NCBI RefSeq assembly: GCF_020089495.2
Contig: NZ_JAIRCA020000014.1
Location: forward strand, 362-59,652
DNA length: 59,291 nt
Source of the DNA: Streptococcus mitis subsp. hohhotensis
Lineage (GTDB): Bacteria; Bacillota; Bacilli; Lactobacillales; Streptococcaceae
Direction of reading: 5' to 3'
The notes under the pieces are model-generated. The model worked only from the letters and a program-made list of their open reading frames with translations, was not told the DNA's origin and searched no databases. Positions 1 through 8,227 of this stretch are shown piece after piece. Each line of letters begins with the position of its first letter. Positions within the stretch are counted from its first letter, which is position 1. Made by a program: the position numbers and the translations under genes.

Positions 1-1
1 T

Positions 2-520
2 AAGAAACCAGATGGATCAACATTCCCACCAGGAACTAAGGTAGAAATCCCAGGTAAAGATGGTAACCCAATCACAGTAACAATCGGTGAAGACGGTAAA
101 GGTAAAGTACCAAACAGTGAATTACCAGAAGGTAAAGTTCCAGGTACAGCTAAGATTACTGAACCAGGTAAACCAGCTGTAGAAGTTCCAGTAACAACAC
201 CAGGTAAAGTCACACCATCAACACCAACAGATACAAATCCAGTTGCACCAGTGACACCTGATATGCCAGTCAAACCTGATACTAATGGAGATTCTGGTCA
301 AGATAAACCAGCACCAGCTACTCCAACTCCAAATGCAGTTACTCCGAATACAGATCAGGTAGATACTAAGACGACTGTTGATAATGGAGCTAAGTCAAAT
401 GATTCTCAAAATGTATTGCCAAATACAGGAACAGAATCAAATGCTGCTCTTGCATCTCTAGGACTTCTTGGACTATTGAGTGGATTTGGACTTGTAGCTC
501 GTAAGAAAAAAGAAGACTAA
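2..520 (+). CDS. LPXTG cell-wall-anchored surface protein, C-terminal part
   Basis: The frame is open from the left edge, so only the last ~172 residues are present. It starts with Pro/Gly/Lys-rich segments of the kind PGKDGNPITVTIGEDGKGK, followed by a Pro/Thr-rich spacer probably crossing the peptidoglycan. It ends with a complete sorting signal: LPNTG, a hydrophobic stretch (ALASLGLLGLLSGFGLVA) and the charged tail RKKKED. This is the classic sortase A substrate layout, so the protein is covalently bound to the wall. The N-terminal ligand-binding part lies outside the window, so adhesin versus enzyme cannot be decided. Confidence 0.9.
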   Translation, partial: KKPDGSTFPPGTKVEIPGKDGNPITVTIGEDGKGKVPNSELPEGKVPGTAKITEPGKPAVEVPVTTPGKVTPSTPTDTNPVAPVTPDMPVKPDTNGDSGQDKPAPATPTPNAVTPNTDQVDTKTTVDNGAKSNDSQNVLPNTGTESNAALASLGLLGLLSGFGLVARKKKED

Positions 521-540
521 AAATTTAGTCAGATGAACAT

Positions 541-613
541 TCATTCTTTTGTGTTTTAACAACGAACTAGATTGATTCTGATAGTTGTTTTATCCATAAA
601 ATACAAAGAATGA
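541..613. repeat. long imperfect inverted repeat after the surface protein gene
   Basis: TCATTCTTTTGTGTTTT (541-557) pairs with AAAATACAAAGAATGA (598-613) with one bulge and one G-U. An inner pair AACAAC/GTTGTT (558-563/584-589) extends it. It may form a hairpin in the 3' UTR of the LPXTG gene, but there is no clean U-tract directly after it. Confidence 0.45.
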
Positions 614-623
614 TTAGATAAAG

Positions 624-679
624 AAAGCGAACAATGCTAGGATTTTGTTAAACGGAATTCTAAGTATTGTTCGCTTTTT
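624..679 (+). terminator. Rho-independent terminator between surface protein gene and hemW
   Basis: AAAGCGAACAAT (624-635) is perfectly complementary to ATTGTTCGCTTT (666-677) and the stem extends three more pairs inward, followed by a T-run. It ends only a few bases before the hemW -10 box, so it also isolates hemW from upstream readthrough. Confidence 0.7.
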
Positions 680-683
680 GTGG

Positions 684-689
684 TATAAT
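684..689 (+). promoter_or_regulatory. extended -10 promoter of hemW (leaderless)
   Basis: TGGTATAAT at 681-689 is a full extended -10. The hemW ATG at 696 lies six bases after the hexamer, so the expected transcription start is at or next to the start codon. No Shine-Dalgarno sequence can fit. Confidence 0.7.
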
Positions 690-695
690 AAGACT

Positions 696-1826
696 ATGCA
701 GAAGAAACGAACGTCAGCCTATGTGCACATCCCATTTTGTACCCAGATTTGTTATTATTGTGACTTCTCAAAGGTTTTCATCAAGAATCAGCCAGTTGAT
801 AGCTATTTGGAGCATCTGCTGGAAGAGTTTCGTTCTTATGACATTCAAAAGTTACGAACCCTCTACATCGGTGGTGGGACGCCGACAGCCCTGTCAGCTT
901 CACAACTAGAGGTATTATTGGAGGGCTTGACTGAAAACTTGGACTTGTCTGTCTTGGAGGAGTTGACCATTGAAGCCAATCCAGGCGACTTGGACGCGGA
1001 TAAGATTGCGGTTTTGAAAAACTCAGCTGTCAATCGTGTTTCGTTAGGTGTGCAAACCTTTGATGATAAGATGCTGAAAAAGATTGGGCGCAGTCATTTG
1101 GAGAAGGATATTTATGAAAATATCGACCGTCTGAAACTGGCTGGTTTTGACAACATCTCCATTGATTTGATTTATGCACTGCCTGGTCAGACTATGGAGC
1201 AGGTCAAGGAAAATGTGGCTAAGGCCATTGGGCTGGATATTCCCCACATGAGTCTGTATAGCTTGATTTTGGAAAACCATACGGTCTTTATGAATCGGAT
1301 GCGACGTGGGAAATTGCCTCTGCCTAAAGAGGAACTGGAAGCGGAGATGTTTGAGTACATCATTGCAGAGCTAGAGCGAGCAGGTTTTGAGCATTATGAG
1401 ATTTCCAATTTTTCCAAACCTGGTTTTGAAAGTCGCCACAATCTCATGTACTGGGACAATGCTGAATACTATGGCATCGGTGCTGGGGCATCTGGTTATG
1501 TCAATGGTGTTCGTTATAAAAATCATGGTCCCATTCGTCATTATCTGAGTGCAGTTGAGGAAGGCGACGCACGTATCACAGAAGAGCACCTGAGTCAAAA
1601 AGAGCAAATGGAAGAAGAAATGTTCCTGGGGCTTCGCAAGAAATCAGGGGTCTCTATGGCGCGATTTGAGGAGAAATTTGGTCGGCCGTTTGAGGGGCTT
1701 TATGGAGAAATTGTCAGAGACTTGGTGCAACAAGGTCTCATGCAAATAGAGGGTGACCGCGTGCGCATGACAAAGAGAGGTCTCTTTTTGGGAGACACCG
1801 TAGCAGAACGATTTATTTTGGAGTAG
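696..1826 (+). CDS. hemW: HemW-like radical SAM heme chaperone
   Basis: A 376-residue radical SAM protein of the HemN/HemW family. The cluster motif CX3CX2C is CTQICYYC at residues 15-22, followed by the glycine-rich SAM-binding segment YIGGGTPT. The short N-terminus and length match HemW, which binds heme and delivers it to targets, rather than true coproporphyrinogen dehydrogenase HemN. The start at 696 is chosen because the conserved N-terminus (AYVHIPFC) begins just after it and a strong -10 box lies immediately upstream. An in-frame ATG at 645 lies inside the terminator hairpin and is rejected. The thioesterase gene follows after 4 bases. Confidence 0.88.
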   Translation: MQKKRTSAYVHIPFCTQICYYCDFSKVFIKNQPVDSYLEHLLEEFRSYDIQKLRTLYIGGGTPTALSASQLEVLLEGLTENLDLSVLEELTIEANPGDLDADKIAVLKNSAVNRVSLGVQTFDDKMLKKIGRSHLEKDIYENIDRLKLAGFDNISIDLIYALPGQTMEQVKENVAKAIGLDIPHMSLYSLILENHTVFMNRMRRGKLPLPKEELEAEMFEYIIAELERAGFEHYEISNFSKPGFESRHNLMYWDNAEYYGIGAGASGYVNGVRYKNHGPIRHYLSAVEEGDARITEEHLSQKEQMEEEMFLGLRKKSGVSMARFEEKFGRPFEGLYGEIVRDLVQQGLMQIEGDRVRMTKRGLFLGDTVAERFILE

Positions 1827-1830
1827 GATC

Positions 1831-2568
1831 ATGGGCTTAACTTATCAAATGAAAATGAAAATTCCTTTTGATATGGCTGATATGAACGGTCATATTAAAC
1901 TTCCAGATGTAATTTTGCTGTCTCTGCAGGTTTCAGGGATGCAGTCGATTGAACTGGGAGTTAGTGATAAGGCTATTCTGGAAAATTATAATCTGGTCTG
2001 GATTATCACAGACTATGATATTGAGGTGGTTCGTTTGCCTCGTTTTGCGGAAGAAATTACCATTGAAACGGAAGCTTTGAGCTACAATCGACTCTTTTGT
2101 TATCGTCGGTTTACCATTTATGATGAAGCAGGGCAGGAACTCATCCACATGATGGCGACCTTTGTTCTCATGGACCGAGACAGTCGAAAAGTCCATGCTG
2201 TCGAACCTGAGATTGTGGCTCCTTACCAGTCTGAATTTAATAAAAAACTTATCCGTGGACCAAAGTATGAGTCCTTGGGCGAGCCAATCAGCAAGGATTA
2301 CCATGTCCGTTTTTACGATTTGGATATGAATGGTCATGTCAATAACAGTAAATACTTGGACTGGATTTTTGAGGTCATGGGAGCGAATTTTTTGACCCAC
2401 TATATTCCCAAGAAAATCAACCTCAAGTATGTCAAGGAAGTTCGACCAGGTGGGGTGATTACATCGGCTGTTGAAGGGACTGGATTGGAAAGCAAGCATG
2501 AAATTACAAGCGACGGGGCTACCAATGCCCAAGCTATTATCACTTGGCAAGAAATAAAAAAGGATTAG
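1831..2568 (+). CDS. acyl-ACP thioesterase
   Basis: A 245-residue protein of the acyl-ACP thioesterase family with two hot-dog folds. The N-terminal half carries DMNGHIKLPDVILLS and the C-terminal half the matching DMNGHVNNSKYLDWIFE, the duplicated motif typical of FatA/FatB-like bacterial enzymes. It is expected to hydrolyse acyl-ACP in the cytoplasm and so release fatty acids. Its ribosome binding site (GGAGTAGG) overlaps the end of hemW, so the two genes are probably co-transcribed. The specific chain-length preference is not visible. Confidence 0.85.
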   Translation: MGLTYQMKMKIPFDMADMNGHIKLPDVILLSLQVSGMQSIELGVSDKAILENYNLVWIITDYDIEVVRLPRFAEEITIETEALSYNRLFCYRRFTIYDEAGQELIHMMATFVLMDRDSRKVHAVEPEIVAPYQSEFNKKLIRGPKYESLGEPISKDYHVRFYDLDMNGHVNNSKYLDWIFEVMGANFLTHYIPKKINLKYVKEVRPGGVITSAVEGTGLESKHEITSDGATNAQAIITWQEIKKD

Positions 2569-2577
2569 GGAGAAAGT

Positions 2578-3351
2578 ATGAAATATAAAGGCTATTTAAT
2601 TGATTTAGACGGAACTATTTATAAAGGGAAAGACAGAATTCCGGCAGGAGAGGCTTTTGTCCATGAATTGCAAAAGCGGGATATTCCCTATCTCTTTGTA
2701 ACCAACAATACAACCCGCACTCCAGAGAGTGTTCAGGAGATGTTGGCTCAAAATTTTAATATCGATACGCCCCTATCAACTGTCTACACAGCGACCTTGG
2801 CAACGATCGACTATATGAATGACTTGGGACTGGAAAAGACGGTCTATGTCATCGGAGAAGCCGGGCTCAAGGAAGCCATCAAGGCGGCTGGTTATGTGGA
2901 AGACAAGGAAAATCCTGCCTATGTGGTAGTAGGTCTGGACTGGCAAGTTGATTATGAAAAATTTGCGACAGCAACTCTTGCTATCCAAAAGGGAGCTCAT
3001 TTTATCGGAACCAATCCTGACCTCAACATCCCGACAGAACGCGGTCTTTTGCCAGGTGCTGGTTCACTAATTACACTTCTTGAAGTGGCAACACGAGTAA
3101 AGCCTGTTTATATTGGAAAACCAAATGCTATCATTATGGACAAGGCGGTTGAGCACTTAGGTTTGGAACGTGAAGAATTAATCATGGTTGGGGATAACTA
3201 CTTAACAGATATCCGAGCAGGGATTGACAATGGCATTCCAACGCTCTTGGTGACAACAGGTTTTACCAAGGCAGAAGAAGTGGCAGACCTGCCAATCGCA
3301 CCGACTCATGTGGTTTCTAGCCTTGCGGAGTGGAATTTTGATGAAAACTAA
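2578..3351 (+). CDS. HAD-IIA family sugar-phosphate phosphatase (NagD/YutF-like)
   Basis: A 257-residue HAD superfamily phosphatase of subclass IIA. Motif I is [10 protein letters not shown] near the N-terminus (nucleophile and acid/base Asp both present), motif II is in VTNNTTRT, the Lys motif is GKPNAIIMD and motif IV is [10 protein letters not shown]. The order and the large cap between motifs II and III fit the NagD/YutF/AraL group, which dephosphorylate small sugar phosphates or nucleotides. RBS GGGAGAAAG precedes the ATG. Substrate not assigned. Confidence 0.85.
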   Translation: MKYKGYLIDLDGTIYKGKDRIPAGEAFVHELQKRDIPYLFVTNNTTRTPESVQEMLAQNFNIDTPLSTVYTATLATIDYMNDLGLEKTVYVIGEAGLKEAIKAAGYVEDKENPAYVVVGLDWQVDYEKFATATLAIQKGAHFIGTNPDLNIPTERGLLPGAGSLITLLEVATRVKPVYIGKPNAIIMDKAVEHLGLEREELIMVGDNYLTDIRAGIDNGIPTLLVTTGFTKAEEVADLPIAPTHVVSSLAEWNFDEN

Positions 3352-3958
3352 ACTGACTTTTTGGAGCTCTATGCTCTTTCTCCTCTCCCTCTCAATCCTT
3401 TTGACCATTTATTTGGCTTGGATTTTTTATCCTTTGGAGATTGAGTGGCTGAACTTGACGGATCGAGTTTATCTAAAACCAGAAACCATTCAATACAATT
3501 TTCATATCTTGATGAATTATCTGACCAATCCCTTCAGTCAGGTCTTGCAGATGCCAGATTTTCGTTCGTCAGCAGCTGGTCTGCACCACTTTGCGGTTGT
3601 GAAGAATCTCTTTCATCTAGTTCAATTTATTGCCCTTGTGACACTACCAAGCTTCTATTTCTTTGCCAATAAGATTGTGAAAAAGGGCTTTTTATCTTTA
3701 TTTAGTAAGGGGCTTTTGACTCTAGTAGTCTTGCCTGTACTGATTGGTTTTGGGGGAGTTTTGATTGGTTTTGACCAATTCTTTACTCTTTTCCATCAAA
3801 TTCTCTTTGTGGGAGATGATACCTGGCTTTTTGACCCAGCTAAGGATCCAGTGATTCTGATTTTGCCAGAGACCTTCTTCCTTCATGTCTTCCTCCTCTT
3901 TTTTGCCCTCTATGAAAGCTTCTTTGGCTATCTGTATCTGAAAAGTCGTAGGAAGTGA
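3341..3958 (+). CDS. TIGR01906-family integral membrane protein
   Basis: A 205-residue hydrophobic protein starting at ATG 3341, overlapping the end of the phosphatase gene by 11 bases. A more upstream in-frame ATG at 3308 would lie deep in the phosphatase and is disfavoured; GGAG precedes the chosen start. Segments such as [17 protein letters not shown], a mid-protein aromatic-rich segment, [17 protein letters not shown] and a C-terminal [17 protein letters not shown] suggest about four to five membrane spans. It resembles the streptococcal TIGR01906 family. Function unknown. Confidence 0.75.
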   Translation: MKTKLTFWSSMLFLLSLSILLTIYLAWIFYPLEIEWLNLTDRVYLKPETIQYNFHILMNYLTNPFSQVLQMPDFRSSAAGLHHFAVVKNLFHLVQFIALVTLPSFYFFANKIVKKGFLSLFSKGLLTLVVLPVLIGFGGVLIGFDQFFTLFHQILFVGDDTWLFDPAKDPVILILPETFFLHVFLLFFALYESFFGYLYLKSRRK

Positions 3959-4018
3959 ACTGAAAGCTGTTCTTATTTCACATGTATAAATTAGGTATAT
4001 GATTCGAAACTATCGTTA

Positions 4019-4123
4019 ATACTCAATGAAAATCAAAGAGCAAACTAGGAAACTAGCCGCAGGCTGTACTTGAGTACGGCAAGGCGACGTTGACGCAGTT
4101 TGAAGAGATTTTCGAAGAGTATA
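4019..4123 (+). repeat. BOX-type repeat, short form
   Basis: It begins ATACTCAATGAAAATCAAAG and ends in the GATTTTCGAAGAGTAT motif, with the characteristic GGCAAGGCGACG core related to the BOX-PCR primer region. About 105 bases long, it lacks the central segment found in the longer copies. It is almost the exact reverse complement of the copy at 7148-7253. Confidence 0.88.
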
Positions 4124-4168
4124 AGAGTGAATTAACTAATTCTGAATGATGTCAATCGTTCGCAAACA

Positions 4169-4200
4169 GTCTATTTTTCTTGAAAAAATAGGCTTTTTTT
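4169..4200 (+). terminator. terminator hairpin upstream of spx-like gene
   Basis: AGTCTATTTTTC pairs with AAAAAATAGGCT and is followed by a run of T. It probably ends the transcript from the membrane protein gene. Confidence 0.6.
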
Positions 4201-4234
4201 CTAAAAATCCCTAGTCAAGCGCTTTATTTTTTTG

Positions 4235-4240
4235 TATAAT
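4235..4240 (+). promoter_or_regulatory. -10 box of the spx-like gene
   Basis: TATAAT at 4235-4240, with a weak -35 (TAGTCA at 4212-4217, 17-base spacing). An RBS (AAGAGAAAAG) follows before ATG 4275. Confidence 0.55.
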
Positions 4241-4274
4241 AGAAGTAGCAAAGTATAGATAAGAAGAGAAAAGC

Positions 4275-4676
4275 ATGATTACACTATTTCTATCACCGAG
4301 CTGTACATCATGTCGTAAGGCTAAGGCCTGGTTAGAAAAACATAAGGTTCCCTTTGTGGAACACAATATTATGACCAGTCCTTTAACAAGAAAAGAATTG
4401 CAACACATCCTTTCCTTGACCGAAAATGGTACTGATGACATCATTTCAACTCGTTCAAAAATTTTTCAAAAATTGAATATTGATGTAGAGAGTATCTCGG
4501 TATCGGAATTGCTTCATTTAATTGAGCAGTATCCAAGTCTTTTGCGTCGTCCCATCATTATCGATGCTAAACGCATGCAAATCGGTTTTAATGAAGATGA
4601 AATTCGTGCTTTTCTCCCTCGTAGTTACCGTAAGCAAGAACTAAAAGAAGCAAGAATGAGAGCTGGTATTAGTTAA
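4275..4676 (+). CDS. spx: Spx/ArsC-like transcriptional regulator
   Basis: A 133-residue member of the Spx/ArsC family with the redox motif CTSC at residues 10-13 ([14 protein letters not shown]). The length and the C-terminal [21 protein letters not shown] segment match Spx proteins, which bind the RNA polymerase alpha C-terminal domain and redirect transcription under thiol or oxidative stress. Streptococci usually carry two Spx paralogues; which one this is cannot be settled here. The stop TAATG overlaps the next start, so it is translationally coupled to the UPF0223 gene. Confidence 0.85.
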   Translation: MITLFLSPSCTSCRKAKAWLEKHKVPFVEHNIMTSPLTRKELQHILSLTENGTDDIISTRSKIFQKLNIDVESISVSELLHLIEQYPSLLRRPIIIDAKRMQIGFNEDEIRAFLPRSYRKQELKEARMRAGIS

Positions 4677-4954
4677 TGAACAAACAGTATAGTTACCCAC
4701 TAGATTTGTCGTGGAGCACTGAAGAACTTGCTTCAGTGCTTTCTTTTTTTAATGATGTTGAAGCTGCCTATGAGGGCAAGGTAGAGGCTAGAAAGTTACT
4801 GGACTCCTATAAGGGATTCAAGGTGGTCGTTCCAAGTAAGAGCGAAGAGAAACGTTTGGGACGAGAATTTGAAACGGTTAGTGGCTATTCGCTTTACCGA
4901 GCAGTTCAGGCTGCCAAGGAAAAAGGGGAAGGAAAGATTTCTCTTGGAAAGTAA
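4676..4954 (+). CDS. UPF0223 family protein
   Basis: A 92-residue soluble protein ([13 protein letters not shown] near the N-terminus, helical C-terminus) matching the uncharacterised UPF0223 family of Firmicutes. Its start overlaps the spx stop and its end overlaps the presumed start of the inositol-monophosphatase gene, so it sits in the middle of a tightly coupled operon. No enzymatic motif is visible. Confidence 0.75.
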   Translation: MNKQYSYPLDLSWSTEELASVLSFFNDVEAAYEGKVEARKLLDSYKGFKVVVPSKSEEKRLGREFETVSGYSLYRAVQAAKEKGEGKISLGK

Positions 4955-5717
4955 ATTTGAATTTGCCAAAGAGCTTGTTAGAAAGGCGGGCCAGTACATC
5001 CTTGACCACATGCAGGAAGACTTGCGTGTTGAGACCAAGTCCTCTCCAACAGATTTGGTGACCAGACTGGACAAGGAAGTTCAAGAGCTATTGGTTGGTG
5101 AGATTTTGTCCCGTTATCCTGAGGATAAGATTTGTGCTGAAGAAGGTTGTCTACGAGCCTCGGTTCAAGAGGGCAAGGTTTGGGTCATTGATCCGATTGA
5201 TGGTACCAATAACTTTGTCGCCCAGAAGGAAGATTTTGCTGTTATGATAGCTTATTTTGAAAATAGTCAGGGGCAGTTTGGACTGATTTATGATGTGGTC
5301 AAAGGGGATTGTTATCACGGTGGTGGTAAGTTTCCGGTTTGCCGAAATGATAAGCCCCTAGCTCCCTTTAAAGCAAAACCACTTGGAGATTTCCTTATTG
5401 CAGGGAATAGTGGTATGCTGGAAATCAATGAATGGGGGCTGGCTGATTTGAGTCGAGCGGTTCTTGGTGTTCGTGTCTATGGAAGTGCGGCCATCAGTTT
5501 TGCCAAGATTTTATCAGGGCATTTATTGACCTATGTCACTTATCTGCAACCATGGGATTATGCTGCGGCTAGTATTTTAGGAGAAGGTCTGGGCTATCGG
5601 GTGGTGACCCTTTCTGGTGAAGCTCCTGATTTTCAAACTAGACAGCCGGTCATGATGTTACCTCTTGAGATGCAGGAGGAAATTCAGTCCTATATTTACG
5701 AAAGGAAAAGAACTTAA
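4944..5717 (+). CDS. inositol monophosphatase family protein
   Basis: A protein of the FIG/IMPase/CysQ superfamily, 257 residues from the chosen TTG start at 4944. Metal-binding motifs are visible: CAEEG, the hallmark DPIDGTNNF, and a C-terminal [12 protein letters not shown] (W-D-x-A-A/G). The TTG is preferred because the conserved helix ([15 protein letters not shown]) begins just after it and GGGGAAGGAAAG lies about eight bases upstream. The ATG at 4869 would add 25 residues embedded in the previous gene. Expected to be a Mg-dependent phosphatase on inositol phosphate, PAP or a related substrate; the substrate is not assignable. Confidence 0.82.
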   Translation: MESKFEFAKELVRKAGQYILDHMQEDLRVETKSSPTDLVTRLDKEVQELLVGEILSRYPEDKICAEEGCLRASVQEGKVWVIDPIDGTNNFVAQKEDFAVMIAYFENSQGQFGLIYDVVKGDCYHGGGKFPVCRNDKPLAPFKAKPLGDFLIAGNSGMLEINEWGLADLSRAVLGVRVYGSAAISFAKILSGHLLTYVTYLQPWDYAAASILGEGLGYRVVTLSGEAPDFQTRQPVMMLPLEMQEEIQSYIYERKRT

Positions 5718-7022
5718 ATGCAATTTCCAGAAGGATTTGTTGAAAAATATGAAGAGATACTAGGAGATGAGGCAAGAGATTTTCTTGCCTCTTTTGAGGA
5801 GGAAGCGGTTTCGGCCTTTCGGGTCAATCCTTTAAAAGAAGCCCAAGCTTCATTTTCTGATCCTATTCCTCAAACCCCTTGGGGACACTATGGGAAGGTT
5901 TCAGGAAAATCTCCTGAGCATGCTACAGGCTTGGTTTATTCGCAAGAACCCGCTGCCCAGATGGTGGCTCAGGTAGCCAAGCCTAGTCCTGGTATGAAGG
6001 TTTTGGACTTGGCCGCTGCACCGGGTGGTAAATCAACTCAGCTAGCAGCCTATCTAGCAGGGGAGGGTCTTCTCGTTTCCAATGAAATTTCAAGCAAACG
6101 AGCTAAGATTTTAGTAGAAAACATGGAGCGATTTGGAGCGACAAATGTTGTGGTGACCAATGAATCTGCTGACCGTTTGGCTAAGGTTTTTAAAGGTTAT
6201 TTTGACTTAATCGTTCTTGATGCCCCGTGCTCTGGTGAAGGAATGTTTCGTAAGCAACCAGATGCTATGGACTATTGGAGCTTAGATTATCCAAGTCAAT
6301 GTGCTAGTTTGCAAAGAGAAATTCTAGCAGATGCAGTAACCATGCTAGCAGAGGGAGGTCGTTTGGTTTATTCAACCTGTACTTGGGCACCCGAGGAAAA
6401 CGAAGAGATCGTCAATTGGCTACTGGAAGAGTATGATTTTGATTTGTTACCAATAGAGCATATCAATGGAATGGTAGCTGGAATTGACCTGCCAGAAACG
6501 GCTCGGATGTATCCTCATCATTTTAAGGGAGAGGGGCAGTTTGTCGCTCATTTACAATTTAAAGGTGACAATCCAGCACCTAAATTTAAGGCAAGTAAGA
6601 GCAATCTCAGCCGTGAGCAAGTTGCCTTGTGGCAGGAATTTGCACAAAACCATTTGAAGGTTAATCTACCGGGTATTTTGCAGACATTTGGAGATCAGCT
6701 TTATATCTTACCAGAACTTTTGCCAGATTTAGGGAAGCTCAAGATTGCTCGCAATGGACTGCATCTGGGCACTTTTAAGAAGAAACGTTTTGAGCCTAGT
6801 TTTGCTCTTGGTCTAGCCTTGAAATCAAGTCAGGTCAAGCAGTCCGTTGCAATTGACCAAGAAGCGTTTGTAAAGTATGCCGCTGGAGAAACCATTCAGC
6901 TGGCGGAAAGTCTTCCAAATGGTTGGTACCAAGTTTTGGTTCAAGGCAATGGTTTGGGCTTTGCTAAGGTGACTGGAAATGTTTTGAAAAATTATTTTCC
7001 AAAAGGCCTTAGATTCAAGTGA
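5718..7022 (+). CDS. rsmF: RsmF-like 16S rRNA m5C methyltransferase (NOL1/NOP2/Sun)
   Basis: A 434-residue SAM-dependent RNA methyltransferase. SAM motif I is VLDLAAAPGGKSTQ, motif IV is LDAPCSGEGMFRK and motif VI is VYSTCTWAPEENE; the two Cys (PC and TC) are the catalytic pair of m5C RNA methyltransferases. The ~150-residue C-terminal extension, with a PUA-like end (LPNGWYQVLVQGNGLGFAKV), matches RsmF/YebU rather than RsmB. It starts directly after the IMPase stop and is the last gene of the block flanked by inverted BOX repeats. Confidence 0.87.
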   Translation: MQFPEGFVEKYEEILGDEARDFLASFEEEAVSAFRVNPLKEAQASFSDPIPQTPWGHYGKVSGKSPEHATGLVYSQEPAAQMVAQVAKPSPGMKVLDLAAAPGGKSTQLAAYLAGEGLLVSNEISSKRAKILVENMERFGATNVVVTNESADRLAKVFKGYFDLIVLDAPCSGEGMFRKQPDAMDYWSLDYPSQCASLQREILADAVTMLAEGGRLVYSTCTWAPEENEEIVNWLLEEYDFDLLPIEHINGMVAGIDLPETARMYPHHFKGEGQFVAHLQFKGDNPAPKFKASKSNLSREQVALWQEFAQNHLKVNLPGILQTFGDQLYILPELLPDLGKLKIARNGLHLGTFKKKRFEPSFALGLALKSSQVKQSVAIDQEAFVKYAAGETIQLAESLPNGWYQVLVQGNGLGFAKVTGNVLKNYFPKGLRFK

Positions 7023-7147
7023 AAATGCTAGTCAAAGTAGCTTGTCTATGTTATAGTGGAAGTATGGATTTTTTTCAAATTGTCTTTCATTTTGAGTCAA
7101 AATTGGTGGAGATGGTAACTAAGCAAATTTCTAGTTAAACCAAGCTA

Positions 7148-7253
7148 ATACTCTTCGAAAATCAAATTCAAACCGCGTCAACGTCGCCTTGCCGTACTCA
7201 AGTACAGCCTGCGGCTAGTTTCCTAGTTTGCTCTTTGATTTTCATTGAGTATA
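7148..7253 (-). repeat. BOX-type repeat, short form, inverted
   Basis: The reverse complement of the 4019-4123 element except for a few differences near one end. Read on + it begins ATACTCTTCGAAAATCAAAT and ends TTTGATTTTCATTGAGTAT. Confidence 0.88.
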
Positions 7254-7311
7254 AGAACTTTAGTTGGCTCCCAATTTTAAAAAAGAAAAACATAAATAAA
7301 TAGTTGAAAAA

Positions 7312-7329
7312 ATTCACAGCATTCACCAT
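7312..7329 (+). promoter_or_regulatory. tandem ATTCACA/ATTCACC repeat before pstS
   Basis: ATTCACAGC and ATTCACCAT are adjacent nine-base direct repeats, 21 bases before the pstS start. Phosphate-response regulators often bind tandem repeats, so this is a candidate operator. The 9-base period differs from the 11-base PhoB/PhoP pattern, so confidence is low. Confidence 0.3.
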
Positions 7330-7349
7330 TATTTTCAAGGAGAAAAACA

Positions 7350-8227
7350 GTGAAAAAAAGGAAAAAACTCGCTCTATCCCTTGCAGCTCTCTTGCTGGCA
7401 GGTTCTTTGGCGGGATGTGCTAGCTGGATTGATCGTGGAGAATCCATGACAGCTGTTGGCTCAACGGCTCTTCAGCCCCTGGTCGAAGCAGCAGCAGATG
7501 AATTCGGCTCTACGCACGTTGGAAAAACAGTCAACGTCCAAGGTGGAGGATCTGGTACAGGTTTGTCTCAGGTTCAGTCTGGAGCCGTTGACGTAGGAAA
7601 TTCAGACGTATTTGCCGAGGAAAAAGACGGTATCAACGCCTCCGCTCTTGTGGATCACAAGGTTGCAGTAGCGGGCTTGGCAGTGATTGTAAATAAGGAA
7701 GTTGACGTTGAAAATCTGACAACAGAACAACTCCGTAGCATCTTCACAGGTCAAGTAACCAACTGGAAAGAAGTCGGCGGGAAAGACCTAGCCATTTCTA
7801 TTATTAACCGTGCAGCAAGTTCTGGTTCACGTGCAACCTTTGATAGTGTTATCATGGATGGTCAGTCTGCTGTGCAGAGTCAAGAACAGGATTCAAATGG
7901 GATGGTCAAAAACATTGTTTCCCAGACACCAGGAGCCATTTCTTACCTAGCCTTTGCCTATGTGGATGACTCGGTGAAACGCATGAAGTTGAATGGCTAT
8001 GAGCCGATTGCAGAAAATGTTACAACCAATAACTGGCCTTTGTGGTCTTATGAACACATGTATACCCTAGGTCAACCAAATGAATTGGTGGCAGAATTCC
8101 TCAACTTTGTCCTCTCTGATGAAGCGCAAAGTGGAATCGTTAAGGGAATGGGCTATATTTCTGTTAAGGAAATGAAGGTTGAAAAAGATGCTGTAGGAAC
8201 GGTGACAGCACTAGAAGGGAGTCAATA
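7350..8227 (+). CDS. pstS: phosphate ABC transporter substrate-binding lipoprotein
   Basis: A 292-residue lipoprotein with a Lys/Arg-rich N-region, hydrophobic core and lipobox LAGC near residue 23. The mature part has PstS hallmarks: [14 protein letters not shown], the phosphate-loop [14 protein letters not shown] and [12 protein letters not shown]. It captures inorganic phosphate outside the membrane for PstCA. The start is GTG at 7350 with AAGGAG eight bases upstream. First gene of pstS-C-A-B-B-phoU; the stop overlaps the pstC start. Confidence 0.95.

Larger units (their letters stand above)
3959..4274. other. intergenic region: BOX repeat, terminator and spx promoter
   Basis: This 316-base gap has no convincing gene. 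It holds a short BOX element (4019-4123), an AT-rich terminator hairpin (about 4169-4200) and a TATAAT box at 4235-4240 ahead of the Spx-like gene. Confidence 0.7.
7023..7349. other. intergenic region: BOX repeat and pst leader
   Basis: This 327-base gap contains a short BOX element (7148-7253) and about 95 bases of AT-rich pst upstream sequence ending in the pstS RBS (AAGGAG at 7337-7342). I see no gene and no clear terminator after rsmF. Confidence 0.65.

Noticed and set aside
645..695. N-terminal extension of hemW to the ATG at 645
   Set aside because: It would begin inside the terminator hairpin and cross the -10 box; the HemW family N-terminus begins at 696.
1933..2550. 205-residue open frame on the minus strand across the thioesterase gene
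   Set aside because: It is antisense to a gene with clear family motifs, has no RBS, and its sequence has no recognisable domain; it is a shadow frame.
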